This document shows positions 1 through 8,234 of a stretch of DNA of 64,000 nucleotides, piece by piece. A program made the translations under genes and the position numbers. The stretch is taken from assembly GCF_002995795.1 (NCBI RefSeq), contig NZ_PVXN01000005.1, positions 1-64,000 of the forward strand. Reading direction: 5' to 3'. Below the pieces are notes generated by a model that saw nothing but the letters and a program-made list of their open reading frames with translations, was not told the origin of the DNA and ran no database searches. Source of the DNA: Clostridium thermopalmarium DSM 5974. GTDB lineage: Bacteria; Bacillota; Clostridia; Clostridiales; Clostridiaceae. Position 1 is the first letter of the stretch. Every line of letters begins with the position of its first letter.

Positions 1-42
1 CCAGAAAAATATTTTTATGAAGAACTATCGAAGATTGCTTAA
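1..42 (+). CDS. C-terminal tail of an unidentified CDS, cut by the window edge
   Basis: Frame 1 of the plus strand is open from the first base and ends at TAA 40-42, giving the tail PEKYFYEELSKIA. Only 13 residues are visible, so the product cannot be recognised. The following 230 bases carry no gene and could be the end of a mobile element. Calling it a real gene end is an inference from the codon choice and open frame. Confidence 0.3.
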   Translation, partial: PEKYFYEELSKIA

Positions 43-276
43 TCCCATATTTTGAATATTATAGATGTCGCTTGTGGTTTATCAAGGGTAAAGCTCCGCC
101 TGCTACGCAGCCCTTGACAAACCCATGCACTCCATCTCCTGTTATTATTAAGATGGGCTTAAGGCTGATTTTGACTATTGTCAGTCCTATTCTACATGAT
201 TTTTTCACAGGGGTGTTGCATTTAATATTGCAATTTAAGTCTTTTATTTAGCTCAAACATGAGTCTTTTCATAAAA
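43..276. other. Non-coding stretch with imperfect inverted repeat
   Basis: No supported ORF. TCAAGGG at 82-88 and CCCTTGA at 111-117 form a short inverted repeat around a GC-richer segment that contrasts with the AT-rich surroundings. The string GCTTGTGGTTTAT near 70-82 recurs near 60240, just after the transposase gene at 58982. This is weak evidence that the stretch is an insertion sequence end. Confidence 0.3.
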
Positions 277-338
277 ATAGGGGACGGTTCTCAAATTTTC
301 ATAGGTTATTATATGAAAATTTGAGAACCGTCCCCTAT
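277..338. repeat. REP-like palindrome, full copy 1 (CGG type)
   Basis: A perfect inverted repeat with 27-bp arms (277-303 and 312-338) and an 8-base loop. The arm core is GGGGACGGTTCTCAAATTTT. It overlaps the 3' end of the metallophosphoesterase gene: the left and loop part lies beyond its stop, and the right arm encodes the last eight residues before TAA at 309-311. It belongs to the repeat family found at 10264, 19273 and 22039. Confidence 0.95.
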
Positions 339-1202
339 GCCAACACTAAAATCATCGAATACTTTTTTCCTTAGAGATACAGCTCTAACTCTTATATTAT
401 CTTCTTCTATATCTAATATTACATAGTGATAAATAGGTTTTGGTGTTACTATGACATCCTTTTTATCCTTATAACTATTTCTAAGCTTTTCTCCTGCTCC
501 TCCAGTAATAATTTGCATGATCTTTTTATCATTAAAACCTATAAGACGCCTTGAATAATTATGTTCATGTCCACAAAATACTAAACTAACATTACTTTCC
601 TCAAGAGCCTTGAGAAAAGTATTTCTATCCTCTATATAAGCATCCATACAAGTTGTTAAATGAGCTCCTGTTGGATAAATTGGTAAATGAACAAATACTA
701 TTTTAAAAGGTATTAGGTCTTTTGTAACCTTTCTGAACCATTCTAATTGCCTTCCTGTTATTCTAAAAAGTTCACCATAATGAAAGGAGTTTAAAAAAAT
801 GCATCTTACATTGTCAAAATCTTTATAATAAACAGTTTTATGATAACCTTTCAAATAATTATCAACATCTATACTAGAGTAACACTCTTCAAATGCTTCT
901 TCTCCTTGGAAATCCTTAGGTTTATTATTCACTTCATGGTTCCCTAGTACTGGTAAAAGCCTATTTATTGGGTAGTATTGTTCTATTAACTTATGAAACT
1001 CTTTAATTTGATATTTAAAAATCCTTACATCACTGCTTCCTGCTACGCTGTCTCCAAGATGTATTATATATTCAGGCTGTGTTTTCAATTCTTTTATTTG
1101 TTTAAATATTTTATTTAATATTTTTTTATTTATTCCATCATCTTTTCCCTTAGAATCTCCAAGAATAATAATTCTTTTACTTTTCAAATTCTTTTCACCC
1201 AT
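309..1202 (-). CDS. Calcineurin-like metallophosphoesterase
   Basis: A 297-residue protein with the metallophosphoesterase metal-binding motifs in order: GDS at about 15-17, LGDS at 49-52, GNHE at 87-90, VHLP with its His near 172, and GHEH at 211-214. The family hydrolyses phosphomono- or diesters at a two-metal centre; the substrate here is unknown. No signal peptide or membrane segment is visible, so it is probably cytoplasmic. The C-terminus is odd: the last residues, GDGSQIFI, are translated from the arm of the REP-like palindrome at 277-338, so the repeat has set where the protein ends. It is flanked by another repeat arm at 1273. Confidence 0.85.
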   Translation of the reverse strand: MGEKNLKSKRIIILGDSKGKDDGINKKILNKIFKQIKELKTQPEYIIHLGDSVAGSSDVRIFKYQIKEFHKLIEQYYPINRLLPVLGNHEVNNKPKDFQGEEAFEECYSSIDVDNYLKGYHKTVYYKDFDNVRCIFLNSFHYGELFRITGRQLEWFRKVTKDLIPFKIVFVHLPIYPTGAHLTTCMDAYIEDRNTFLKALEESNVSLVFCGHEHNYSRRLIGFNDKKIMQIITGGAGEKLRNSYKDKKDVIVTPKPIYHYVILDIEEDNIRVRAVSLRKKVFDDFSVGIGDGSQIFI

Positions 1203-1272
1203 TTTTATTATTTATATTGTAATTTATGAATTATTCATCTTTGCTGTTACAAAAACAATGCTCTTTAGATTA

Positions 1273-1296
1273 GAAAATTTGAGAACCGTCCCCTAT
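1273..1296 (-). repeat. REP-like single arm at the stop codon of the SpoVAF-type gene
   Basis: Read on the minus strand, this is ATAGGGGACGGTTCTC followed by AAATTTTC. The TAG of the germination gene (1293-1295) overlaps the start of the arm, so the gene ends exactly where the repeat begins. No second arm is present nearby. Confidence 0.85.
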
Positions 1297-2726
1297 TGAT
1301 TTTTATCATCCTTACCTAACTTAGGTATTGGAGTTCTAAATAGAATATGAGAAAGAGCTTTCCAATCAAAAGGAATCAATGGCCAAGTATATCTTTTGCT
1401 ATTTTTAAAGGATTTAGTATTAAAAGCTATTATAAATACTACTAATATTCCAACTGCAAAACCAATATTCTTAAATAAACCTGTCAAAATTAGAATAAAC
1501 AATCTAAATATTCTAATTGCCATGGCAAATTCTACACTTGCAGTTGCAAAGGTACCTATTCCAGCTAGAGCCATATATACTACGGCTTCTGGTACGAATA
1601 AACCTATCTTTACAGCGAATTCACTCAATATTAAACCTCCTATAATACCTAATGAGGTTGATAAAGCACTTGGAGTGTGTATAGATGAGACTCTAAGTAA
1701 ATCTAATCCAAATTCTAAAAGTATAAATTGGATAAATAAAGGGATATTTCCCATTTCTTTCGGTCCTAAAAACTGAAGTGATTGAGGTAAAGCTTCTTTA
1801 TTGTATACTAGTAAAAGCCATAATGGTAACAAAAGAAATGCTGAGAACATTCCTAAAAATCTAATCCATCGTATATAAGTTCCTGTTATAGGAGTCTGGT
1901 AATAATCTTCAGCGTGTTGGGTAAAGTGAAATAAGGTAGCAGGAAGAATCATCACACTAGGGGACGTATCTACAATTATTGCTATATGTCCTTCCATAAG
2001 ATGAGCTGCCACTACATCCGGTCTTTCTGTAAACCTTGCAAGTGGAAGAGGATTATACCACTTTTTCTTTATTAAAAGTTCTTCAAGGGTCTTTTCTGCC
2101 ATAACTAAGGCTCCAACATCAATTTCTTTTATTCTATCCTTTATTTCTTGTACAAGTTTTTCATCTGCCAAATCTTCTATATATCCTATTACCACATCCG
2201 TTTTAGATCTCTTTCCTACGGTATTTAATTCAAATACAAGCTTGGTATCTCTAATTCTTCTTCTAATTAAAGCTGTATTGAAAATAATTGTTTCCACTAG
2301 TCCATCTCTAGATCCCCTTGTTACCTTTTCTAAATCTGGTTCTTCTGGTCCTCTCACTGGATATTCCCTAGCATCAAGTATAATTCCTTCTTCTTCACCA
2401 TCTATTATAAGTCCTATAGCTCCAGCTAAAACCATTTGCTCCATCTTTTCAATTTCCTTAAAAGTATCCACCTCTATATAAGCTATTTTCTCCTTCAAGA
2501 GCTTAGATATAGTATTCATTGATATTTCAAAAGGAGTTATAGCCTGCAACCTTTCAATTATCCATAGCATTATATCATCTTTTGCAAAGCCATCTAGCAT
2601 AACAAAAAAAGCCTCTCTGTCCCCTATTTTTATTTCTCTTCCTATCATATCGAAACTTTTATCTATTGGGAGACGGCTTTTAAGAAGCTTTTTATTTTCA
2701 TCAAGTTTATTTGAAATGTACGTCAT
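1293..2726 (-). CDS. spoVAF: Spore germination protein, GerA/SpoVAF family
   Basis: A 477-residue protein with the GerA-family layout: a soluble N-terminal half of about 290 residues, then several hydrophobic segments from about 290 to 445 (including LGMFSAFLLLPLWLLLVYN and the region around SLGIIGGLILSE). The start MTYISNKLDENKKLLKSRL and the length fit SpoVAF more than GerAA, which is usually described as an A subunit encoded with B and C partners; no gerB or gerC is adjacent. The family acts in the spore inner membrane during germination. The gene stops at TAG 1293-1295, which overlaps a REP-like arm. Assignment to the superfamily is firm; the SpoVAF subtype is an inference. Confidence 0.8.
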   Translation of the reverse strand: MTYISNKLDENKKLLKSRLPIDKSFDMIGREIKIGDREAFFVMLDGFAKDDIMLWIIERLQAITPFEISMNTISKLLKEKIAYIEVDTFKEIEKMEQMVLAGAIGLIIDGEEEGIILDAREYPVRGPEEPDLEKVTRGSRDGLVETIIFNTALIRRRIRDTKLVFELNTVGKRSKTDVVIGYIEDLADEKLVQEIKDRIKEIDVGALVMAEKTLEELLIKKKWYNPLPLARFTERPDVVAAHLMEGHIAIIVDTSPSVMILPATLFHFTQHAEDYYQTPITGTYIRWIRFLGMFSAFLLLPLWLLLVYNKEALPQSLQFLGPKEMGNIPLFIQFILLEFGLDLLRVSSIHTPSALSTSLGIIGGLILSEFAVKIGLFVPEAVVYMALAGIGTFATASVEFAMAIRIFRLFILILTGLFKNIGFAVGILVVFIIAFNTKSFKNSKRYTWPLIPFDWKALSHILFRTPIPKLGKDDKNQ

Positions 2727-2831
2727 TTTTTCACCCCTTATCTTATGTTTTTCTCAAAGTAGAGCTTATATCTACAGGATGAGCCTCAGTTAGACATTAG
2801 GTTACTAAGTAAGAGTTTAGAGTAGAGGCAA

Positions 2832-2854
2832 AGTTTAGCCATAATAGCTAAACT
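2832..2854 (-). terminator. Weak hairpin after the DUF2512 gene
   Basis: AGTTTAGC at 2832-2839 pairs with GCTAAACT at 2847-2854 around a 7-base loop. It lies downstream of the DUF2512 gene on the minus strand and before the SpoVAF-type gene. There is no clear T-run, so termination is uncertain. Confidence 0.3.
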
Positions 2855-2901
2855 AACCTCCTGATTTGTAATCTTTAATCCAAAAACTGTTATAAAAGCT
2901 T

Positions 2902-3255
2902 TTAAGGTGCTACTTCATCTGATTTTATTAAATATCTGTGGAAGAAATACTCCACTACAGCCACCAATACTGCAAGAATAATTAATGTACTAAATCTTGT
3001 ATCGAAGTTTGCACTTAATACATCAAGTACATATGCAACTACTGCTGCCATAACTCCATCTCCAATAGATGCAGTTATGTTTCCGTAACTAGGCAGTATG
3101 TAAAGATCTCCAAACAAATAATTTAATATAGTTCCTATAACTGCAAAAGTAAGAATCCATCCAATTGTGTTTCCATCCATGGCCCCTAAAGTTATCCATC
3201 CTGCTATGATAGTCAATAGTAATTTAACTAAAATTGCTGTAGTTGTTTTACTCAT
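2902..3255 (-). CDS. DUF2512 (YndM-like) integral membrane protein
   Basis: About 117 residues, starting MSKTTTAILVK. I prefer this ATG at 3255 over the upstream in-frame ATG at 3270, because GGAGG lies between them with 8 bases to the chosen start. Four hydrophobic segments cover most of the protein, and the motifs LFGDLYILPSYGN and ASIGDGVMAA match my memory of DUF2512. The function of this family is not known to me. It lies upstream of the SpoVAF-type gene on the same strand, with a 175-base gap, so they may or may not be co-transcribed. Confidence 0.75.
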   Translation of the reverse strand: MSKTTTAILVKLLLTIIAGWITLGAMDGNTIGWILTFAVIGTILNYLFGDLYILPSYGNITASIGDGVMAAVVAYVLDVLSANFDTRFSTLIILAVLVAVVEYFFHRYLIKSDEVAP

Positions 3256-3532
3256 ATAAAATACCTCCATTTATTTTAAGTTAACATACTTTTATTTTGT
3301 CATAAACCTTATAATGTTATTCAATATGTAATAATAATATACATTATTTTTCCATAGTAAGCTTTTAATTCCTAGCCCTTTATGAGTATTGCTAGAAAAA
3401 AATCAAATAATAAGTAATATATATAAAATTTAATTAAACTATATTGTAATTCATGGAATAACGTAAAACTATTTCCACTATTAATTCCAAAGATACTTAG
3501 TTATAATATACAAATGTAAAAAGTAAAAAAAC

Positions 3533-3642
3533 TGCCTAATGTATAAAATACAGCGGAGGATTAACCTATGGGGTGAATCCAAATTTTTGGTAGGGATTCT
3601 CTCTTCCCGAACCCGTCAACTAACTTCGCAGGCATTAAGAGA
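3533..3642 (+). promoter_or_regulatory. c-di-AMP riboswitch (ydaO/yuaA type)
   Basis: The leader carries the hallmarks of the ydaO/yuaA class: GGGGTGAATCC at 3570-3580, GGTAGGG around 3589-3595, CCCGAACCCGTCAACTAAC at 3607-3625 and TTCGCAGGCA up to 3634. TGCCT at 3533-3537 can pair with AGGCA at 3630-3634 to close the aptamer. The class senses cyclic di-AMP and commonly controls wall-remodelling genes, which fits the downstream gene. No terminator hairpin fits between the aptamer and the ribosome binding site at 3641, so control may be translational; that is inference. A TATAAT-like box lies near 3502. Confidence 0.88.
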
Positions 3643-3652
3643 GGTGTAATGA

Positions 3653-4552
3653 GTGAGAAAATCTATAATTTTAAGCTCTATCATATGTATCTTAGGACTG
3701 TCTTCTTACCCCCTTTTCACTAATAAAATAAAAAAAGATAACACCCATATGCTTTCTCCAGGAAATATAGTGGAAATAAATCCCATTAGTAAAGTGGATC
3801 CTACTTCAATTAGTAATTCACTAAATGATAATTCAGATGAATTAAAAAATAATACCATAACAAATAACTCTACCTCCAGTTCTATTGATAATAAAAATGA
3901 AAAAAATATTGATATACCAAACTCAAAAGAAGTGAAGATAGTAAAAAAGGCTTCATCAAAGGATGTATCTCTTAATAAAAGCAACTCATCAAATAGAAAT
4001 GCCCGAATTTCAAGAGGAGGTTCTATACCTAAGATCACAGATAAATCTAAAACTTCTAAATCCACCTCCTCAAATAAAAATACATATTCTTCAAAAATTG
4101 AAATATTAGACTGGAAAATTGCAAAAAATGTTTTTTCAATAAATACTATTGCAGAAGTAACTGATGTTTATACAAAAAAGACATTTAAAGTAAAAAGAAC
4201 TATGGGGACAAATCATGCGGATAGTGAAGCCTTAACAAAAGAAGATACGGAAATAATAAAGAGTATTTGGGGTGGCTTTTCTTGGGAAAGACGTCCTGTT
4301 ATTTTAAATATTAAAGGAAGAAGAATTGCAGCTTCTATGAGTGCTATGCCTCATGCTGGCATTGATTCTGCACCTGCATATAAAATTATAAATAATCGTT
4401 CTGACGGTTATGGAAGAGGTCAGAACTTAGATGTGATAAAGGGAAATGGAATGGATGGTCACTTTGATATTCATTTTCTAAACAGCACAAGACACAAAGA
4501 CGGAAAAAAGGATCCTCAACACCAAGCAGCAGTTTTAAAAGCAGCAAAATAA
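3653..4552 (+). CDS. Secreted cell-wall-associated protein under c-di-AMP control
   Basis: A 299-residue protein with GTG start 3653, placed by GAGGTG at 3641-3646; the nearby ATG at 3649 is out of frame. Residues 1-20 are a signal peptide or anchor, 25-150 a Ser/Asn/Lys-rich linker, and about 150-299 a compact domain with VTDVYTKKTFKVKR, NHADSEAL, FSWERRPV, IAASMSAMPH and GHFDIHF. I recognise the domain as one found at the C-terminus of clostridial exported proteins, often behind peptidoglycan-binding repeats, which are absent here. The conserved His and Asp residues suggest an enzyme, but I cannot state the reaction. The riboswitch upstream supports a wall-related role. Confidence 0.75.
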   Translation: MRKSIILSSIICILGLSSYPLFTNKIKKDNTHMLSPGNIVEINPISKVDPTSISNSLNDNSDELKNNTITNNSTSSSIDNKNEKNIDIPNSKEVKIVKKASSKDVSLNKSNSSNRNARISRGGSIPKITDKSKTSKSTSSNKNTYSSKIEILDWKIAKNVFSINTIAEVTDVYTKKTFKVKRTMGTNHADSEALTKEDTEIIKSIWGGFSWERRPVILNIKGRRIAASMSAMPHAGIDSAPAYKIINNRSDGYGRGQNLDVIKGNGMDGHFDIHFLNSTRHKDGKKDPQHQAAVLKAAK

Positions 4553-4562
4553 TTCATATTGA

Positions 4563-4598
4563 AAAAGGCATAAACCTCAAACGAAGTTTATGCCTTTT
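4563..4598. terminator. Bidirectional rho-independent terminator
   Basis: AAAAGGCATAAAC at 4563-4575 pairs with GTTTATGCCTTTT at 4586-4598. It sits between the convergent wall protein gene (plus) and rnfB (minus) and has T-runs in both directions. Confidence 0.85.
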
Positions 4599-4619
4599 AT
4601 GGTACAATATATTAACTTA

Positions 4620-5456
4620 TTAATTTACAGCAGCTACTTCATCCTTTGATGGTTGAATTGGCTGACGAAAATTTAATATTGCCTTTGTTGGACATTTCTT
4701 TTCACATAGACCACAGTTTACACATTTGCTGTAGTCTATTACAGAAAGATTGTCTACCATTGTGATAGCTTCTTTTGGACATGCTTTTACGCATAAAGTA
4801 CATGCAATACATCCAACTGAACAAGAATTCTTAACATCTAATCCCTTATCCTTTGAGTTACATGTTACGAATACTTTTTGTTTTTGAGGAACTAATTCTA
4901 TAATGCCCTTTGGACACGCTGTTACACAAGCTCCACAAGCAACACAGTTATCTTTGTTAACTTTAGCAACTCCATCAACTATATCAATAGCATCGAATTG
5001 ACAAGCCTTAACACAGCTTCCATATCCTAAACACCCATATGAACAAGATTTTGCTCCTGATCCTGGAACGTTCATTGCTTGTTGACAATCTTCTAATCCA
5101 TAATATTTATAGCTATCCTTAGCTTTTTCACAAGTACCTTGACATTTAACATAAGCCATTTTTGGCTCAGAAGCTTCTACTTTAATTCCCATTACTTCAC
5201 CGATTTTAGCTGCTACTGGTGCTCCACCTATTGGACAGCAGTTTGGTGCAGCATTTCCACTTGCTACAGCCTCAGCATAAGCATCACATCCAGCAAATCC
5301 ACAACCACCACAGTTTGCACCTGGAAGACATTCTCTAATTAAAGGAACTCTCTCATCAACTGGTACTGCGAATTTTTTAGATGCAAATCCTAAAAGCGCT
5401 CCGAATAAAAGTCCAAGACCACCTATGCTAAGTACAGGATATAAAATCTCAGTCAT
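4620..5456 (-). CDS. rnfB: Rnf complex subunit B (iron-sulfur protein)
   Basis: A 278-residue protein with an N-terminal hydrophobic anchor (about residues 3-25), then an Fe-S motif region starting CLPGANCGGCGFAGC, followed by four-Cys ferredoxin-type clusters such as CVACGACVTACPKG, CIACTLCVKACPKE and CVNCGLCEKKCP. RnfB is the likely entry point for electrons from reduced ferredoxin in the membrane-bound ferredoxin:NAD oxidoreductase. It is the last gene of rnfCDGEAB, 13 bases after rnfA, with its own ribosome binding site and the terminator at 4563 downstream. The length is normal for clostridial RnfB. Confidence 0.95.
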   Translation of the reverse strand: MTEILYPVLSIGGLGLLFGALLGFASKKFAVPVDERVPLIRECLPGANCGGCGFAGCDAYAEAVASGNAAPNCCPIGGAPVAAKIGEVMGIKVEASEPKMAYVKCQGTCEKAKDSYKYYGLEDCQQAMNVPGSGAKSCSYGCLGYGSCVKACQFDAIDIVDGVAKVNKDNCVACGACVTACPKGIIELVPQKQKVFVTCNSKDKGLDVKNSCSVGCIACTLCVKACPKEAITMVDNLSVIDYSKCVNCGLCEKKCPTKAILNFRQPIQPSKDEVAAVN

Positions 5457-5469
5457 TTAAATTCCCTCC

Positions 5470-6045
5470 TTATACTAAGCCTGAGAAGCCAAGGAATGCT
5501 ATAGACATTAATCCCGCAGTGATTAATGAAGCTGGCAAACCTTTGATTGCCTCTGGCATTTTATCGTTTGCTTCCATTCTTTCCCTAAGTCCTGCAAGTA
5601 TAATAATTGAAAGCATCCATCCAAGACCTGAAGCAACACCAGATATTAAAGCTTGGAATAAGTTATAATTTTCATTCATATTAATAATAACTACACCAAG
5701 TATAGCACAGTTAGTTGTAATAAGCGGTAAGTATATTCCTAATGCTTTATAAAGATCTGGCATTGTCTTCTTAAGAAACATTTCAATAAATTGAACTAGG
5801 GCTGCAATAACTAGTATGAAAGCTATTGTATACATATACTCAAGATTAAGTGGTTTTAATATAAAATTATATACTACATATGATATAAGTGACGCTACAC
5901 CCATAACGAAAGTAACAGCTGCACCCATTCCTTTAGCAGTTTCTATTTTCTTAGAAACTCCAAGAAAGGCACAAATGCCGAGGAACTTAGACAATACCAT
6001 GTTGTTTACCAACAAGGAACCAATTATTAATGTAAATATTCCCAC
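5470..6045 (-). CDS. rnfA: Rnf complex subunit A (membrane)
   Basis: A 191-residue integral membrane protein with about six hydrophobic segments. The N-terminal LLVNNMVLSKFLGICAFLGV and the internal TTNCAILGVVIINM are characteristic of RnfA/NqrE. RnfA and RnfE are homologous subunits that form the membrane core and are thought to hold an Fe-S centre at the conserved Cys residues (Cys near 25 and Cys near 113). It follows rnfE closely and precedes rnfB in the operon. Confidence 0.95.
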   Translation of the reverse strand: MGIFTLIIGSLLVNNMVLSKFLGICAFLGVSKKIETAKGMGAAVTFVMGVASLISYVVYNFILKPLNLEYMYTIAFILVIAALVQFIEMFLKKTMPDLYKALGIYLPLITTNCAILGVVIINMNENYNLFQALISGVASGLGWMLSIIILAGLRERMEANDKMPEAIKGLPASLITAGLMSIAFLGFSGLV

Positions 6046-6069
6046 TATTCATTCACCCTTCTTTCTATT

Positions 6070-6675
6070 CTATTTTGCCTTTTTCTTACTAATTTTTCTT
6101 TGATTTAATAAAGCCATCATTATTCCAAGAGTAATAAAAGCTCCTGGTGCAAGAACAAATACTAGAGCTGGATCAACAGCTTCTGGCATGATCTGAATAC
6201 CAAACGCTTTACCAGTTCCTAGCAATTCTCTTACCATACCAATAATAGTTAAAGAAAGAGTAAATCCTATTCCTATTCCAAGACCATCAAAAATAGCAGG
6301 TATCGGTTTATTTTTTGAAGCATATGCCTCTGCACGTCCTAAGATAACACAGTTAACAACTATAAGTGGTATAAATATACCTAATGATTTATTTAATGCT
6401 GGTACAAAACCTTGTAACATGAATTGAAGTAAGGTAACGAAACCTGCGATAACAACTATAAAACCTGGAATACGAATTTTATCTGGAATAACATTTCTTA
6501 GTATAGATATAACGAAGTTAGCTCCCATTAAAACTACTGTTGATGCAAGCCCCATTCCTATACCGTTTATAGCACTTGAGGTTACAGCTAGTGTAGGGCA
6601 CATTGCAAGAACCTGTACAAATATTGTATTTTCTGTAAATATACCGTTTTTTAATCTTTCAATTAAAACCCCCAT
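6070..6675 (-). CDS. rnfE: Rnf complex subunit E (membrane)
   Basis: A 201-residue polytopic membrane protein of the RnfE/NqrD family. Recognisable stretches are VQVLAMCPTLAVTSSAING near the N-terminus and IPLIVVNCVILGRAEAY in the middle, each with the conserved Cys expected for the RnfA/E pair. The C-terminus is basic (NQRKISKKKAK). The gene overlaps rnfG by one base and sits in the usual rnfCDGEAB order. Confidence 0.95.
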   Translation of the reverse strand: MGVLIERLKNGIFTENTIFVQVLAMCPTLAVTSSAINGIGMGLASTVVLMGANFVISILRNVIPDKIRIPGFIVVIAGFVTLLQFMLQGFVPALNKSLGIFIPLIVVNCVILGRAEAYASKNKPIPAIFDGLGIGIGFTLSLTIIGMVRELLGTGKAFGIQIMPEAVDPALVFVLAPGAFITLGIMMALLNQRKISKKKAK

Positions 6676-7265
6676 TAATTTTGACCTCCTTTCAATTCTT
6701 TATTGTAGAAGTCTATTGCGTCATTAACTCCCTTTGTAACAGCATTAGATGTAATAGTCGCTCCTGTTATTGCTTTTATTTGATTATCTCCTGATGGCTC
6801 TGTTTTTACTACTTCTAAAGGTTGTTCTATTGGTTTTCCTTTATATTGTCCAGAGAATTCTTCGTTTTGTGCATTAGCTCCAAGACCTGGAGTTTCGCTG
6901 TGAGAAAGAATTTTTATTCCTTCTATCTTACCTTCATTGGAAATACCAACCATCATATCAATAAGGCCACCATATCCTTTAGGTGAAACCTTTATAGCAT
7001 ATCCTGCAATGTCGCTTCCTTTTGTACCTTCATTAACTTCTGTAATTATGCTTCCATCTGGTAATGTTACTTCTTTTAAATTAAATGCCTCTGCAGAAGG
7101 CAAAACTTCCTTCATAGCCGCATCATTTTCCATTTTCTGTTGTTTAGCAATAGGCTCTAATGTAACTTTATGAGCAAATCCTAAAATAAGTCCTGCTATG
7201 GCAGTAATCATTAAAAGCCTTAATCCTAAAATCAATATTTCTTTGTTTCCAGTTTGGTTTTCCAT
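6675..7265 (-). CDS. rnfG: Rnf complex subunit G (covalent flavoprotein)
   Basis: A 196-residue protein with one N-terminal membrane segment (about residues 10-28) and an FMN-binding domain. The motif TGATITSNAV near residue 168-177 contains the Thr expected to carry covalently bound FMN. It moves electrons between the other Rnf subunits on the outer face of the membrane. The start ATG follows the rnfD stop directly, and its ribosome binding site (GGGGAGG) lies within the end of rnfD, which suggests translational coupling. Confidence 0.95.
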   Translation of the reverse strand: MENQTGNKEILILGLRLLMITAIAGLILGFAHKVTLEPIAKQQKMENDAAMKEVLPSAEAFNLKEVTLPDGSIITEVNEGTKGSDIAGYAIKVSPKGYGGLIDMMVGISNEGKIEGIKILSHSETPGLGANAQNEEFSGQYKGKPIEQPLEVVKTEPSGDNQIKAITGATITSNAVTKGVNDAIDFYNKELKGGQN

Positions 7266-8210
7266 CTATTTCGCCTCCCCAGTTCCAAATACTCTTGGCT
7301 TAAACTTTCTGTCTATTAGAGGAACTAATAAGTTCATAATAAGAATTGAGTAAGAAACTCCTTCTGGATATCCACCAAATTGACGAATAACTGATGTTAA
7401 AATACCACATCCTAAAGCAAATACTATTTGTCCTCTTGTTGTCATCGGAGAAGTTGTATAATCTGTTGCCATGAAGATTGCACCAAGCATTAATCCTCCA
7501 GCCATGATTTCATATAATCCACCAAGCGGACTTCTTCCCATTATCATTCCAAGTACAAATACTGTTCCAATATAAACTACTGGTATATGCCAAGTTATAA
7601 CTCTTCTATATAAAAGATAAGCAAATCCTATTAGTAATGCTAGAGCTGAAGTTTCTCCTATACATCCTCCAATTTGACCAATGAAAGCTTGACCAATACT
7701 TGGAAGTGTTGCTCCTGTTGCTTCTGCTCCTTTTAATATAGCAAGAGGTGTTGCTCCTGTAACTCCATCTACTGGATTTGTCCATGTTGTCATAGCAACT
7801 GGATAAGACGCAAGTAAGAAAGCTCTTCCTGCAAGTGCAGGGTTAACTATATTTTGTCCAATTCCTCCAAATAGTGCTTTAACAACTATCATTGTAAATA
7901 CTGATCCTACAACAATCATCCATAATGGTAATGTTGGTGGAACATTAAATGCAAGTAGCATGCCTGTTACAACTGCACTTAAATCCTTTGTTGTATTTGG
8001 TGATTTAGTAACTTTACACCATACAAATTCTGAAGCTACACAAGCTATAACTGCTGTAAGAACTACTAAAAATGCACTAAGCTTAAAGTAATAAATTCCG
8101 GCTATTGTAGCTGGTAATAATGCAATAATAACATCTCTCATAATCGACTGGACTGAGTTGTTGTCACGAATATGAGGAGATGAAGATACTGTATACATTG
8201 TTTCAGCCAT
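7266..8210 (-). CDS. rnfD: Rnf complex subunit D (membrane flavoprotein)
   Basis: About 314 residues, with the start at ATG 8210 placed by AGGAG 8 bases upstream; an in-frame GTG at 8219 would have no spacing from that site. It is polytopic, with the motif GVTGATPLA near residue 157, whose Thr is the usual covalent FMN site of RnfD/NqrB. With RnfG, A and E it forms the ion-translocating membrane part. Position and close spacing within rnfCDGEAB support the call. Confidence 0.94.
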   Translation of the reverse strand: MAETMYTVSSSPHIRDNNSVQSIMRDVIIALLPATIAGIYYFKLSAFLVVLTAVIACVASEFVWCKVTKSPNTTKDLSAVVTGMLLAFNVPPTLPLWMIVVGSVFTMIVVKALFGGIGQNIVNPALAGRAFLLASYPVAMTTWTNPVDGVTGATPLAILKGAEATGATLPSIGQAFIGQIGGCIGETSALALLIGFAYLLYRRVITWHIPVVYIGTVFVLGMIMGRSPLGGLYEIMAGGLMLGAIFMATDYTTSPMTTRGQIVFALGCGILTSVIRQFGGYPEGVSYSILIMNLLVPLIDRKFKPRVFGTGEAK

Positions 8211-8234
8211 ATTATTCACTCCTATTCACTTTAT

